This document shows, piece by piece, positions 27,341-39,100 of a DNA stretch of 64,000 nucleotides (its first letter is position 1; every line of letters begins with the position of its first letter). Below the pieces are notes generated by a model, which worked only from the letters and a program-made list of their open reading frames with translations, was not told the DNA's origin and ran no database searches. Source of the stretch: Larus michahellis (Eukaryota > Chordata > Aves > Charadriiformes > Laridae); NCBI RefSeq assembly GCF_964199755.1, contig NC_133911.1:3809001-3873000 (forward strand). Direction: 5' to 3'. Made by a program: the position numbers and the translations under genes.

Positions 27341-28420
27341 GGCCGCGGGGCCTCAACGGGGCGAGCCGGCCCGTGCCGCCCCGAAGGTTTATTTCGGCGG
27401 GAACGGCTTTACGGCCGCCGGGAGGAGACAAGATTCCTGTGGGAGCCCTCACCGCGCTTCGCCGTCCCTCAGAGGTGGCTTCATGTCTCTTTCCTTGCCT
27501 TTTCCCCCGTCTACCTCGGGGAAGCGCCGTCTCGGGGTGGGAGGAGAAGCGGCTCCGTCCCTGCCTACCTGTAGCGGAGCCGGTGAGGGCCGCCGCCGCC
27601 GCTCCCCTCGCCGCCTGCCTTGTGGGAGAAGGGGCAGGAGGCGTGGCCGGGCCCCGCACCACCTGACGGCGCACCGCAGTGCCTCGCGGCAGCCATCTTG
27701 CAGCCGGGCAAGCGAGGCCCAGGCGCTGCCATTTTGGTTTCGGGTGAGGGCCGCGGCGGGCTGAGCTTCCAGCGGGGATGGGCGCTGTGGAGCCGCCTCG
27801 TTGGGAGCACGTAGTCTGGTGGAAGCACTCGTGTGTTAGCTAGCTACCTGCTCTTCTGATTTCATACGGGTTGCTGGCGGCGTCACGCATTTTAAGGACC
27901 GCCGAGCAAAACAGATGGATAAGCACAGGGCCATAGACTCACGTATAGCCAGGAAAAGAGACCTGCCAGGGAAGTAAAAAGGTTCCTTCGCTCTTGGAGG
28001 AAAGCTGCTTTATTATAAATTGAGGTAAGGAAGAGAACGTCGGCAAGTACATTCAGATTTTTATGAGTTTTGCCTTCCCCCTTCACCGCCCCTCGGCAAC
28101 GGCCAGGCTCCGCCAGCTGCGGCCGCCCCGCTGTGAGAGGAAAATGGCTGCCGTAAGCGAAAGAGGGCGCGCTGCTGCCCTTCTCCAAGATGGCCGTTCC
28201 CCGTCCCTTACGCACGCCGGCGCGTCGTGACGAAGTTCCTCCCTCCGCCGGTGCCGCTGGGGCGGGAGTGGGCCCGGGGCCCTCCTTCTGTGAGGGGAGC
28301 GCACGGGGAGCGAGGGGCAGGGGGGACGAGGTGGGCCTCACCGCCACCTATCACGGTTCTCCGAGGCTGCAGGGAAGAAGGGGCAGCCGGAGCTGTCGGT
28401 GAGTGTGTGTGGCCATTCCT
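26640..28420. promoter_or_regulatory. CpG island / divergent promoter of B3GALT6 and SDF4
   Basis: Strongly GC- and CpG-rich against AT-rich flanks. It covers the 5' two-thirds of B3GALT6, its leader and the inferred SDF4 first exon. No TATA box is evident. Four YY1-type motifs occur: two read on the minus strand (GCCATCTTG near 27692 and GCCATTTTGG near 27729) and two on the plus strand (AAAATGGCTGCC near 28141 and AAGATGGCCG near 28187). YY1 sites of this type usually lie just downstream of housekeeping start sites in the transcribed orientation. This suggests leftward initiation near 27.7 kb and rightward initiation near 28.1-28.2 kb. Start sites are inferred, not seen. Confidence 0.75.
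28140..28398 (+). other. SDF4: Probable noncoding first exon of SDF4 (5' edge inferred)
   Basis: A strong splice donor (TCG|GTGAGTG) sits at 28398/28399 inside the CpG island. The first coding exon of SDF4 has its own acceptor (TTTTTAG|AAC) at 29801/29802, so an upstream exon must exist, and this donor is the best candidate. The 5' limit is set only by the plus-strand YY1-like motifs at about 28141 and 28187. The exon would contain an ATG at 28190 opening an upstream ORF. Confidence 0.5.
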
Positions 28421-28460
28421 GGAGCGGGGTCGAGACCGCCACAGCCCCTTTAGGGCGCCT

Positions 28461-28768
28461 GTAGGAAAGCTGGAGAGGGGCTTTTTACAAGGGCGTGTAT
28501 TGATAGGGTGGGGGGTAATGGCTTCAAACTGGAATAGGGTAGATTTAGATTAGATATCAGGAAGAAATTTTTCACTAAGAGGGTAGTGAGGCACTGGAGC
28601 GGGTTGCCCAGAGAAGCTGTGGCTGCCCCATCCCTGGAGGGGTTCAAGGCCAGGTTAGACGGGGCTTGGAGCAACCTGGTCTGGTGGGAGGTGTCCCTGC
28701 CCAGGGCAGGGGGTGGAACTAGATGATCTTTAAGGTCCTTTCCAAACCTAAAACATTTTATGATTCGA
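28461..28768 (+). mobile_element. CR1 LINE copy in SDF4 intron 1
   Basis: Sense to SDF4. Contains AGGAAGAAATTTTTCACTAA, GGTTGCCCAGAGAAGCTGTG and GGGGTTCAAGGCCAGG, and ends TTTTATGATTCGAG, a slightly degraded CR1 terminus. 5'-truncated, about 310 bp, starting only about 60 bp after the inferred SDF4 first-exon donor. Confidence 0.93.
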
Positions 28769-29801
28769 GTCGAGCTGGGCGCCCCAGCTGGGCTCCCCAT
28801 CTCCGGTGGGGAGTTAGCTGTTGCTGCTCAGTCTATGAGTCCTGCCACAAATACTCCCAGCCCAAGGCTCTGCTGTGCTGGCTCGCAGGACTGTGGATTT
28901 TGTGCACCTCAGTGCTCTGTCTGTTGGTCTGCGGTCCTTTCCCCTGTCCTATGAACTCGATTTTCAAGCAGGTGATGACAGGTCCGCCCCAGGGTTGCTT
29001 TTCCTGCCAGCTGTTTCCTCTGTGTTTCCAGCTCCGCTTTATGTGGTGGCATTTGTAATTGTATTTCCCTCAGTCATCTTTTCCGCAAAAGACCTTTATA
29101 TCTTTCATCTTTTCTAAAGAGATGGTCTGTTGAGATATCTGGTAAACTGGAAGAAATTGTTTACTGTGAGGGTCATGAGCCCCTGGCCCAGGTTGCCCAG
29201 AGCAGCTGTGGCTGCCCCATCCCTGGAGGGGTTCAAGGCCAGGTTGGACGGGGCTTGGAGCAACCTGGGCTGGTGGGAGGTGTCTCTGCCCAGGGCAGGG
29301 GGTGGCACTGGATGGTCTTTAAGGTCCTTTCCAACTTTAACCGTTCTGTGATTCCACGAAACTGTTGTGCTGTCAGGGTTGTTTCTGCAGCTTGCTGGGA
29401 AGTGCGGTGCTATGTGAGGGACATTGCCACAGCGGAGTTTGGGCTGCACGTTGGGACAGTAAGTGTTCCAGGCACTGGACTGGCTTCACAGTAAATGTTT
29501 GGGTTTCAGTTGTCATCAGCTCATGCCATAACCCCTGAAAAGGGTTTTCAGAGCAGAACTAAGCAATTAAAACATGTTATCTTCCAGAGTCCTCTGACAG
29601 AAGTTACAATTGTGCAGATTGAAAACTGACACAGTTTAATTTGTTGTCATGTATTTATTATTTAACAGGCTTTTTTATTCTTTCACAGCAAATACTCGTG
29701 TGTGTGTGTAAGTTCTGAATTTTATGAGATGTTTTATTAGTGACATAATATTCTAGAGTTTAATTTGCTTGTGTTTTTTCCTTTTGTTTTTTTCTTTTTA
29801 G
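28769..29801 (+). other. SDF4: Remainder of SDF4 5' intron
   Basis: The part of the noncoding-exon intron outside the first CR1 copy, ending at the acceptor at 29800-29801. It includes the second CR1 copy. No other feature recognised. Confidence 0.6.
29134..29355 (+). mobile_element. CR1 LINE copy in SDF4 intron 1 (second)
   Basis: Same orientation and subfamily as the copy 400 bp upstream. Contains CAGGTTGCCCAGAGCAGCTG and ends CCGTTCTGTGATTCC. Truncated to about 220 bp, with a short deletion relative to its neighbour. Confidence 0.93.
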
Positions 29802-29859
29802 AACATTTAATCCATTCACAGTAATTTAATCGGCCAATACTTTGAATAAAAAGGAAAAA

Positions 29860-30167
29860 ATGATGTCAAGGCAGGCCTTTCTCTGCAGTTTGGGATCTCT
29901 GTATTTGTTCCTTCTGTTTGTATTTCTTCTAATGGATGTTTATGCAAGGCCTGCAAATAATTCTGCCCTCAAAGAAAAGCCAGCTGACAGTAAAGATGAA
30001 AATGAGATCTTGCCCCCAGATCACTTGAATGGGGTCAAAATGGAGATGGATGGACATCTGAACAAAGAATTTCATCAAGAAGTTTTTCTAGGAAAAGAGA
30101 TGGAAGAGTTTGAGGAAGATTCAGAACCCAGAAAAAATAGGAAGAAGCTCATGGTCATCTTTTCAAA
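29860..30167 (+). CDS. SDF4: SDF4 coding exon 1 (signal peptide and N-terminal segment)
   Basis: The exon begins at 29802 after a polypyrimidine acceptor; coding starts at ATG 29860. It encodes residues 1-102 and two bases of Lys103. It covers the hydrophobic signal sequence, the NNS site and the segment [12 protein letters not shown], nearly identical to human Cab45. The donor GTAAGT starts at 30168. The apparent in-frame TAA just after it is intronic. Confidence 0.95.
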
Positions 30168-33100
30168 GTAAGTTATTGCCAAGTGCATCCTCTTTCTCTG
30201 ATCTTCAGAGTAAAATTAGCAAATTTTTCTGTAATATTTAAAAATTGTGTTGATGAGGGGGAAAGCATCATACTGTAAGAACTATGTTCATGTTATTAAG
30301 GTACTAACATTCTAGGCATTCTCAGGAGTGTTTTTCCCTTTTATAAAGCACTTCTTGTGCTAGATAAGGTTTGTGTCAGCTAATAACCGCTTAAGATGTC
30401 AGTAAGCATAACAGAAATGGAAATCAAAATCAGTGCATACTTCTAGACAGTAGGTGGCAGAATTGGCTTTATTTGCATTTTTGCAGTGGAGGATTAATTT
30501 TATTCGAGCACCTTAAATTACATTGGTGCTCTTAATGCTGATGGTGGTGTGATGGTGGGCGTATACTTGAGATAAAATGAGGAGGCTTAACAAAGCTTTT
30601 TTTCTGTGAACTTGTCATTAACAAGGAAAAAAATCAGTAATAACATTGGATATTTTTTTTCTGGTGTTCTCCTGAGTAAAGGCAGCTAAAGCAAATAGGC
30701 AAACCAGAGTGCCTTTTTCATTAGAGTAGAATCCTTTATTACTGTGTCTGCTATTCAGACCACTCACTTCATTGGTAGGTTATATACAAATATTAAGATG
30801 GTGCTTAGAAGGTTTCATTTTCTTTATTGTTGTGTGTTTGTTGGAAATGTTCAACTGGTGGTTAGTCAATTGTCATTCACAAATTGCAACCTCCATTCAT
30901 TTCTGCCTGTTTGTTACGAAAGAGGTTGTCTTAGGAAGCTTAAAGCAATTGGATTCAAGATCAGCTTCACTCAGATACTTAAAATTGCATTCTGTCAGAT
31001 GATTGGATTAGAAATGTAGAGAAGCATTCTGAGGAATGTGCTTGCTTTCTAGACATACTTTTAAAGGCTGATGAAAAGAGAAATACTATAAACTTATGTG
31101 AAAAGCTAGTAAGCCGCAGGCTTCCAGATGCTTTGGAAATATTTTCTTTGAAGACATAAAGAAAACGCAATGTGTTTTTAATTAACGATAGGTGAGATTC
31201 TATGGCATGCCAGTATGATATAAAGTAGTCAATTCAAAGCATGCGTTATTGTCTATTAGGGTTACTGAAAATAAAGTTGAAACATGGAAGTAAAGCTCCC
31301 CAAACCATGTTTTTCTAGGCAAGCAAGCTATCTGTGACTGAAAGAACATGTGGTATTTCATACTTCTGTATTTCAGTTTCAGAAGTCACTCTTTACTGGG
31401 AAGACAAACCTAACTTGTCTATAGAAGGGGTTTTTTACAAGTTATCGTGTACTTCCAATTTTCCTTGTCAAATTAGGGCAAGCTGCAGGAAATCCTGGGT
31501 GCATCTTTTTAGTTGTCTTTCAGTGCCAAGAGTAAGTGTTCAGGTATCCTCAGGTCAAGAAAATGTGTGAGAGGGGCTTACTTGATATCCTTTCTTGTTG
31601 TACTTCTTGTAAGTGACGGAAAAAATTTGCTGTAGTCTCTATTTAAACAGTTAAAATTAGCCCGGAATCTATAGAAAATTCTTTCCTGTATGGTGTAGTT
31701 TAGCTTGTGTAGGTGGGTGTTGATGGGAGGGAAGGAGGAAGGATATTGAAAGCAATCAAGTGGAGGATTAATTTTAATGTGGTGATGCTGATTTCGCTAA
31801 ATCTGTGGCATTGGGTACTAGAATTCAGTTTGGGGAGCCTTGCTTCTAAGGGTCAGTTATCTTTTCAATGAAATTACGTGTACTGAACAAAACAGATAAA
31901 TGCAAGTACAGAAGAATGTGATGTGTGTGGCTTTCTGTCAGGGTGTTTGTGGTGGTGGAGTTAACTCTGTGAGTTTGACAGTTGAGTATCCTTCTAGCAT
32001 TTGCATTTTGCTGATGTTTTCATCTGCTTAGAGGAAGCCCTAGTTGTGATTTAAAGATTAAAATCTTTGTGTTAGCTGAGTGCCTTACCTTGATGGCCAT
32101 TCATCAGGTCACAGGTTTAAATACACCTTCTGTTAACTACTACCACGTACAGGAGCTTTTCGATTTGTTTTTTTTTTTTTTCCCCCGTGTTTAAAAGTTC
32201 TGAACTTATCCTTTTGTAAATCAGAACTCATTCTGAATCCGGCAGTGCTCTCTTAGACTTTAGAGCTGTGACTGTTCGTGTTCAGACTGCTCATAGGGCA
32301 AGATCCATGCTCCCTTTCTTAATTTCAGGTTTGTCTCGTAGCCTAACACAGTATTCATTTCTACTGGTATGCATTCTGTTTATGGCAGGAAGATGCTAGT
32401 AGTGACAGCTGATGTTGGACAGTAGCAGGTAGAATAGAAAACGAGGAGAGGCGACATCTTATGCTTTCCTGTTTTGATATCTTCAGTTTAGGTTACAGAT
32501 TTGTATTATTCAGGTAAAAAACTGTTTATGCTGTATGCCATTGGAAGGTTTTAAGTAGTGTGTACACCCTGACTTACGTTTTTCCTAACCTGTACCTTTA
32601 AATATACATCTAATAAATTTTGTATACCTCCTATTGTGTAAACTAGAGCTTTGCTTTTGTTTCTGTTATTAAAAATTATTTTCTGAATCTGCTTTTTATT
32701 ATTTGGATGAAACAGAAACTAGCTCTAGTGTATTATGCATCAGGTGCTCGAGGATATCGTTATCTGTAGTCCTTTAGGTAAGAACACTGTCTTCGTGCTC
32801 CCCCCAGTACCTCGGGCAGCATTGCGAGGTTGTCATTTAGGAACCTGAAAATGTGCATTTGAAAACCTGAGTGGCCAGTGTTTATTGATAATGCTTTCAT
32901 ATGTGGACCTTTTGACAGGTGGCCACAAAAATCTGATTTTTAATGGCTTGTGGTTGAGAAACTGGGCTGAAGTGTTTAAAACCTGTTCTTCCAGCCTTGA
33001 CGTCTGTATTCAATGCAACCCTTACAGGGGTTAAGGAAACCCTTATAGGCTTTTATTAAGGAAAAATTTACAGTTATCCTACAAAGTAGCATATTTGCTT

Positions 33101-36100
33101 GTTCCATACTCAAAGGTAGTATTAACATTTAGGCTGTGAATAGGTAATGAAACATAGTTTGAATAGTCAGTGAAGTGTTGATCTCGAATTTAGACATTAT
33201 AAAGAGCTGTTATGCCTGATGCTGCCTGTTACTGAAATGTATTAATACTAATGGTATTTGTCATGTTGCATCAACTGCTGTCTGGGCTGTGGTTTATCTA
33301 TAATTTTCTTTGGAATGAGACAGATAAGCAACAATGTGGTTGCTCTCAGTAGTCTGTTTTTTTAATTCAAATTTATGCTAGTGGTAGTCCCTGCTTTTAC
33401 AAAAACTTTCTTTGCTGTCAATTCAGGATATACATCATATACCGAAGTTTTTCCCAATTTGAGATAGCATACTGTATCAGAAAGCTATGCTTCTTGGAGG
33501 AAAAGAGCAAGAACGATCAAGATTTTTTAAATTTTTTTTTGGAGCTAGTATATCAGGAAGTTTGAGAAATGGTCACAAGATTTCTATACACAGATTGCCA
33601 AGGAAGGTTTGAGCAAAGTTGTAATCTGAGATGATATTCTTGCTTGGATTCATATTGTTTTCTTGAACTTAAATTCTTTCTTGCCAGTACTTGTTCTTTG
33701 GCAATTATTTTAAAGGACTGTATTAGAATGTACCGCTCTTTACTAACATCTCTTTGAGTGTTCTGGCCTCAGAAAACTGATTGCCCATTGCTGTGTTATA
33801 AAACCAGGTTTCCATTATTTGTGAGTATTAGCTTGTTCAGCAACACGTAATTATCTAAGCTTGTTGTATTTGGTGGAAATGTTTTCAGTAATCCATTCTG
33901 AATGAGATACTTATCTAAGGAAGCACAGACAGTCTTTTGCTTTTATTGCCTTAGATGGTAACCTCATGTCAGGACCGTATCTTATATTTCATACAGTACT
34001 TAATATTCCTCTCAAAAGCAGAAGCGCTGGTTATGGACACTGAAAGGATTTCAGCTCGCGTTGTACAGTGGATGCCTGCTGGTTCATGAAAATCTGAGCC
34101 ATTGGAGGCTTCTTGTGAACTCTGGTAGCAGCACAAAGGTGTACTTTCATGAGCTAGAAGAGCAATAAATGGGACGTTTGTTACCTTTCTCCCTAGTTAC
34201 CATGTGATTTAGATGGAAAGTACAGCTAGGAAGCAGTAAGTTTGATAGCTTTGATCTAAGGACACTAGAATGTTCAATGTTGAGGGGGAAAATACTTTGT
34301 TTTCCCTTCTCATTTTTGATAATAGTTATTCCTTCTCAAAACCCACATTTGTTCACTTGCAAGGTGGCATGACTGGAACATGACCATTTTGCTGGTCTTG
34401 CCGTTGATACTGACAAGTTGCTAATACTGAGCCTGTGCATATCTATGTGGAAAGATGCGATAAGATGTTTAAACCCACTAATACTGCACTTAATAATACA
34501 GCTAAGTGTTGTAGAAGATTAGGTGCTAGTGTTGCTATTTGGCTTAAGCTTTTAACATTTAGTTGACATTTAAAGGCAAATCACATATTTAATAACTTGA
34601 GTTTCAGTGATAACACTTCAGTCCTGTTAAGACAGCGATACAAACAGATAAGAAAGCCAGAGTCAAGCTGGGGTTTTTTGTTGTGTTTTTCTTTGTTGTT
34701 GGTTTTTTTTTTTTAATTGAACAAGAGTGGTTTTGGTATGCTTTAAATAGAATCTTGCCTTCTGAGTGTTAGTGATGTCTTTTCAGTTTTAAATATTGGT
34801 ATGTCTTTTTTGAATAAATACTTAATGATATGCTAAAAAGCCCCATAAAGTGGCATGTTATTGTTTTTTGTATTTTTTCTTCAACTGTATTTTATATTAA
34901 CTTATTTTTAATGAAATAAGCATTAATAGAATCGATGGTATGGCAGTGTGTCTTAATACAATAAAGCAGTATTTGCAGTATAATAAGGAGAACAGTGGAT
35001 TGTCAGATTGGACATTTACTGATAATTTCAGGTAGGTAGAAAAAGCTTATTTGTGTAGCTCAGTAGCTCCATAGCACTAAGTACAAGCATGTCCTTTGAC
35101 AAAGCAAAGTGAGCCTGATAACTCAGAAACCTAATGGGGAACAAATGTACGTGCAGAATTTTTAAATGTGTTAAGAATTAAAAACTATCAGCTGTAATGC
35201 GTTAACAGGTATCAAGGTATCCCAGATCCAGAGATCAAGGTATCAAGACATCCCTCAGTCCCCAAACGTAAATCTTGTTTGCTGTTCATCCATAGGGTGG
35301 ATATAAATAATGATAAAAAGATAAGTGCGAAAGAGATGCAGCGCTGGATCATGGAAAAGACAGATGAACATTTCCAGGAAGCTGTGGAGGAGAATAAAAT
35401 GCACTTCCGAGCTGTGGACCCTGATGGCGATGGTAAGATGAATGATTCCTTCATCTCCTGATGACATCTTAAGTCAGTTGCTAGTGGCCAAGCCTACAGG
35501 TTACTCTTTAGATATGCTGTGACAAAATCCAAGTTCTTTTGCACTGCATGTAATCACAATAGTTTTGATCCATACAGAAGACAATGGAGCAAATAACTGA
35601 TGCGCTCCTGTCAGCATTGTAGTTCTGTGTTGACTGCTATGTTATTTCACTTGCAGTCATGGGAAGTTGTAACAAGTGGCTTTGCTAGGGATGGGGTGAG
35701 GATGGTGACATAAATGGGTTATTTTCACAAGGCCCATCTGGTCTAAAGAAACAGAAAAGTGAATCAGGTGATAGCTTTCATATTGCCATTCATAAAGGTT
35801 AGTGTGATGGTTATGGTGCTGAACCAAAAGATTTTAGCGCATGCTGTTTTAAGTAATGAGACCAAAAGTTATTTAAGCATACTATGTCATGTCTGAGATA
35901 TGGCTCTTTCTTACAGGCCATGTGTCCTGGGATGAATATAAAATTAAATTTTTGGCAAGTAAGGGCTTTAATGAAAAAGAGATTGCAGAGAAGATAAAAA
36001 ACAACGAAGAGTTGAAAATAGACGAAGAAAGTAAGTGCAGACGGTTGGTGTGCATCGTTTTTTCTTTTGCTTTCCTATATCCTGAATGTCAAAACTGTTC

Positions 36101-39100
36101 TTAATGTAAGATGAATGTTTTATTTGTTCTTCTGCTTCTATGCAAACGTAGAATGTGTAAGTCATAAGACAGAAATACTATTATTTCTTTCCAACCCAAA
36201 TCTGCCTTCCCGACACTCTTGATGTAAATATTTAATGCTGAAAAATCTCAGTTGCTTATTTGTTACTGCCTGTTTGAATAGTTTTCAGTTATTTATGTTT
36301 TAACAGTCTGCTAAAATTGGTCAGACCTGAGTTGTCTGTGGACCATTGTATTGTTAATGCGGGAACCAGGTCCCCTGTTGCTCCAAATGAAGGGGAGCTG
36401 CTATACCGGATTCCTGTTCTAAAACTGAGGGGTGTATGTGCTACCAAACAGTGCTGTGTTTAAATAGGTACATGCTTAGGCACTGCAGAGCATACTAGGA
36501 GTTAATAGCAGAAGGTTGCCGAACAATTGTTTCGTCTGAGCTCTCTGTAGAGATGGATTGACTCTTTAGGTTAGTGAGATTGATCATTTCTTCCTTATTA
36601 CTTTTGAAACTTTCATTTGAATCTGGCTTGGTATAGACATAGCAACACTTAACAGAGTAATCTCCCTACTCTCCCCCGTCTGAAAGTATTTAAATTTACT
36701 GTTAAGTAAAACACAAAGCCTTAGCCTTTCCTTGCAGGAATTAGTCATTTAAAAGTGGGTTATGTTATATTTTCCATTTATCAAAAAGCAACTAAAATGC
36801 AAATGGGCCTTTGAATTTTATGGCAGGGAAAACACCTGTGCAGCGTGTTCTATGGCAGTGTGGTTAACTACAGTTTACAGGAATGCTCATCAGATAAGAT
36901 TTGCTGAATAAGGGAAGTGTGTACATAATCATTTTTCTACCTAGGTAAAAAGCCTTGTTTGGGAAAATCAGATTAGTTATCTACCCGCTTCCTGAGGATG
37001 ATAGGCAAAACTTATTTTCATACTCTAGTGCAGTGTAAAAGTACTCTTTTTCAGTCTGTATAATAAAAAATAACTGAATATGTGGATCTGAAGGCATGTT
37101 CTGAGTCTTGCGCAGAAGCACATTACAGTTTGTATGCCATCCAAAACTAGTGATGCAACTTTATTTAACTTATGCAGATAATGACAGTTTCAGCTGATGA
37201 TTGACAGTTGAGTTTCATTGAAGACTGAGTAAGAAAGGTAGGAAAGGGAGATTGACTTGTGACTTCTAACATGCGGGGTTGGCTATAGTGGAAAACTGTA
37301 AGCAAGTGATTTGATTAGTCTGTGTTTACTTGTGTCCTTAATAAAACTAGAATTTGCCGTTTACAAACTTGCCCTAAGGTTCATATTAAGGATTTCTTTA
37401 CTCTTCACAAAAAACCATAACTTAACTCTTAATTGCAACAAGCAGTTCAAAAATTGTACATGTGACTGTTGGGTTTTTGGCTTTTTGTCTCTTGTAACTT
37501 AACAAGCAAAAGCATGCAGGACTTATTTAAGACAGTTTATTAAATGAAAAAAAAATGTTTATCTGAACACTGTAGTCTTTCAGAGTGTTTTTAAAACTTG
37601 TGAAAAGCAAATGCTTCAGGTTTGTGTTTGTTAGTGTATTTTGCAGATAGCAGGGCGTGCTACAGACAGTATTTTTTCCAGTGTGTCATTTAGAAAATGC
37701 CTACACCAGAAAGTGAATACTCTATATAGGTATTTTTTTTCTGTTTGGTTATGTTCAGGGCCACTAGGTGTACCTGATATTCACTTTGTGTGTTGCAGGG
37801 TGGTTTTTTCTTCAAATCAGATGCATGGTTTTAGTGGAAACTCATGTACAAATTATGATTCTCAGTTGAGTTTAGGAAAAACTCACTTAAAAAGTGCTTG
37901 TCTGCATGCTGTAAGACGAAATGAAAAACGTGGAAATGTGATTTTGGTGCTGGTGTATCTGCTTGTACGCGGGTACTTCAACTCGTGTTTGCTGCTTGCA
38001 GCAAAAATATTTCCCTTTATTAAATTATAGTGATAACTAGAACGTATGCAGGGTTTAGGTTTGGAGTCAGAATGCTTTCTGATACAGAATAGACAAGGTA
38101 GCTAAGGGTAGCTAAAATACTACTGGTATTCAGGCAGGTGAAAGGTTTCTATTGGTAGTGGGCTTCAAAAATCTAAAAATAAGGAAGGAGAGAAACAAGT
38201 ACCAAATGAAGTTGGATTATTCATACCTCCTACCAGAACCGACTAACAGTACTGGTACGACAGTACTTTTCACTTGATACATTGAAGTTTTGATATAAGT
38301 GTAGCAAAATCTTTATTTTTATCTCCTAATTTCACTTCAGTTGTTTGGTTAAAGGATCTCTCATAGTGTTTCAGCACAAGCTAGATGATGCTAATTGCAC
38401 TTGTTTCCCCTCAGGACCTGCTTTCCCTGGGAGCTGAACTGTAAAATAGCTGATTCATAGGCCATCCTTGTTAAAACAATTGAGTTAGCGAGGGAAGGTA
38501 TATTTTAAGAACTTTTGAGCTATCATGTTCATTCTATTTAATCTTTTTGTTAAATTTCTAGCACAGGAAGTTTTAGATAACCTGAAGGATCGGTGGTACC
38601 AAGCTGACAACCCACCTCCTGATCTGTTGTTGAACGAAGAAGAATTCTTGTCCTTTCTTCATCCAGAGCACAGTAGGGGGATGCTGAAGTTCATGGTGAA
38701 AGAAATCATCCGAGATTTGGGTATGCCATTTTAAAACATGTTTCGTGGGAGTTGTTTGCTTGCAAATCATTTTTATTTGGTAGTTGTTGTTAGGTCACTG
38801 CATTGTCATGGGTCAGTCTGAAATCTTGGCACATCTTGTTTGCTCTGTTCTACACAATCTTCCAGTGTGATGAGTAAGAAAAACAAACTGTTAGTACATG
38901 TGCTGACATATCTATGGAGCTGTCTGCATCTCAAGACTAAATTTAGTCTCTGGTTGTTAAAGAACAGCACAATATTATACGTATAAAGATATTCTGAGTA
39001 CTTCATACAAAAAAGACCAGCTGACGCTACTTCACACTGAAGTGCTGCTGCATTGTAGGGTCATTGTAGCAATAGTAGAAAAGGTTGGGTGAATAGTAAA

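Noticed and set aside
27123-27674. 183-codon minus-strand and 177-codon plus-strand frames over the B3GALT6 start
   Set aside because: Arg/Pro/Ala/Gly-rich shadows created by the GC-rich CpG island; the real gene is in another frame.
30139-30171. In-frame TAA after FSK in SDF4 suggesting a truncated 103-residue protein
   Set aside because: The TAA overlaps a perfect GTAAGT donor, and the next exon restores the conserved KVDI frame.
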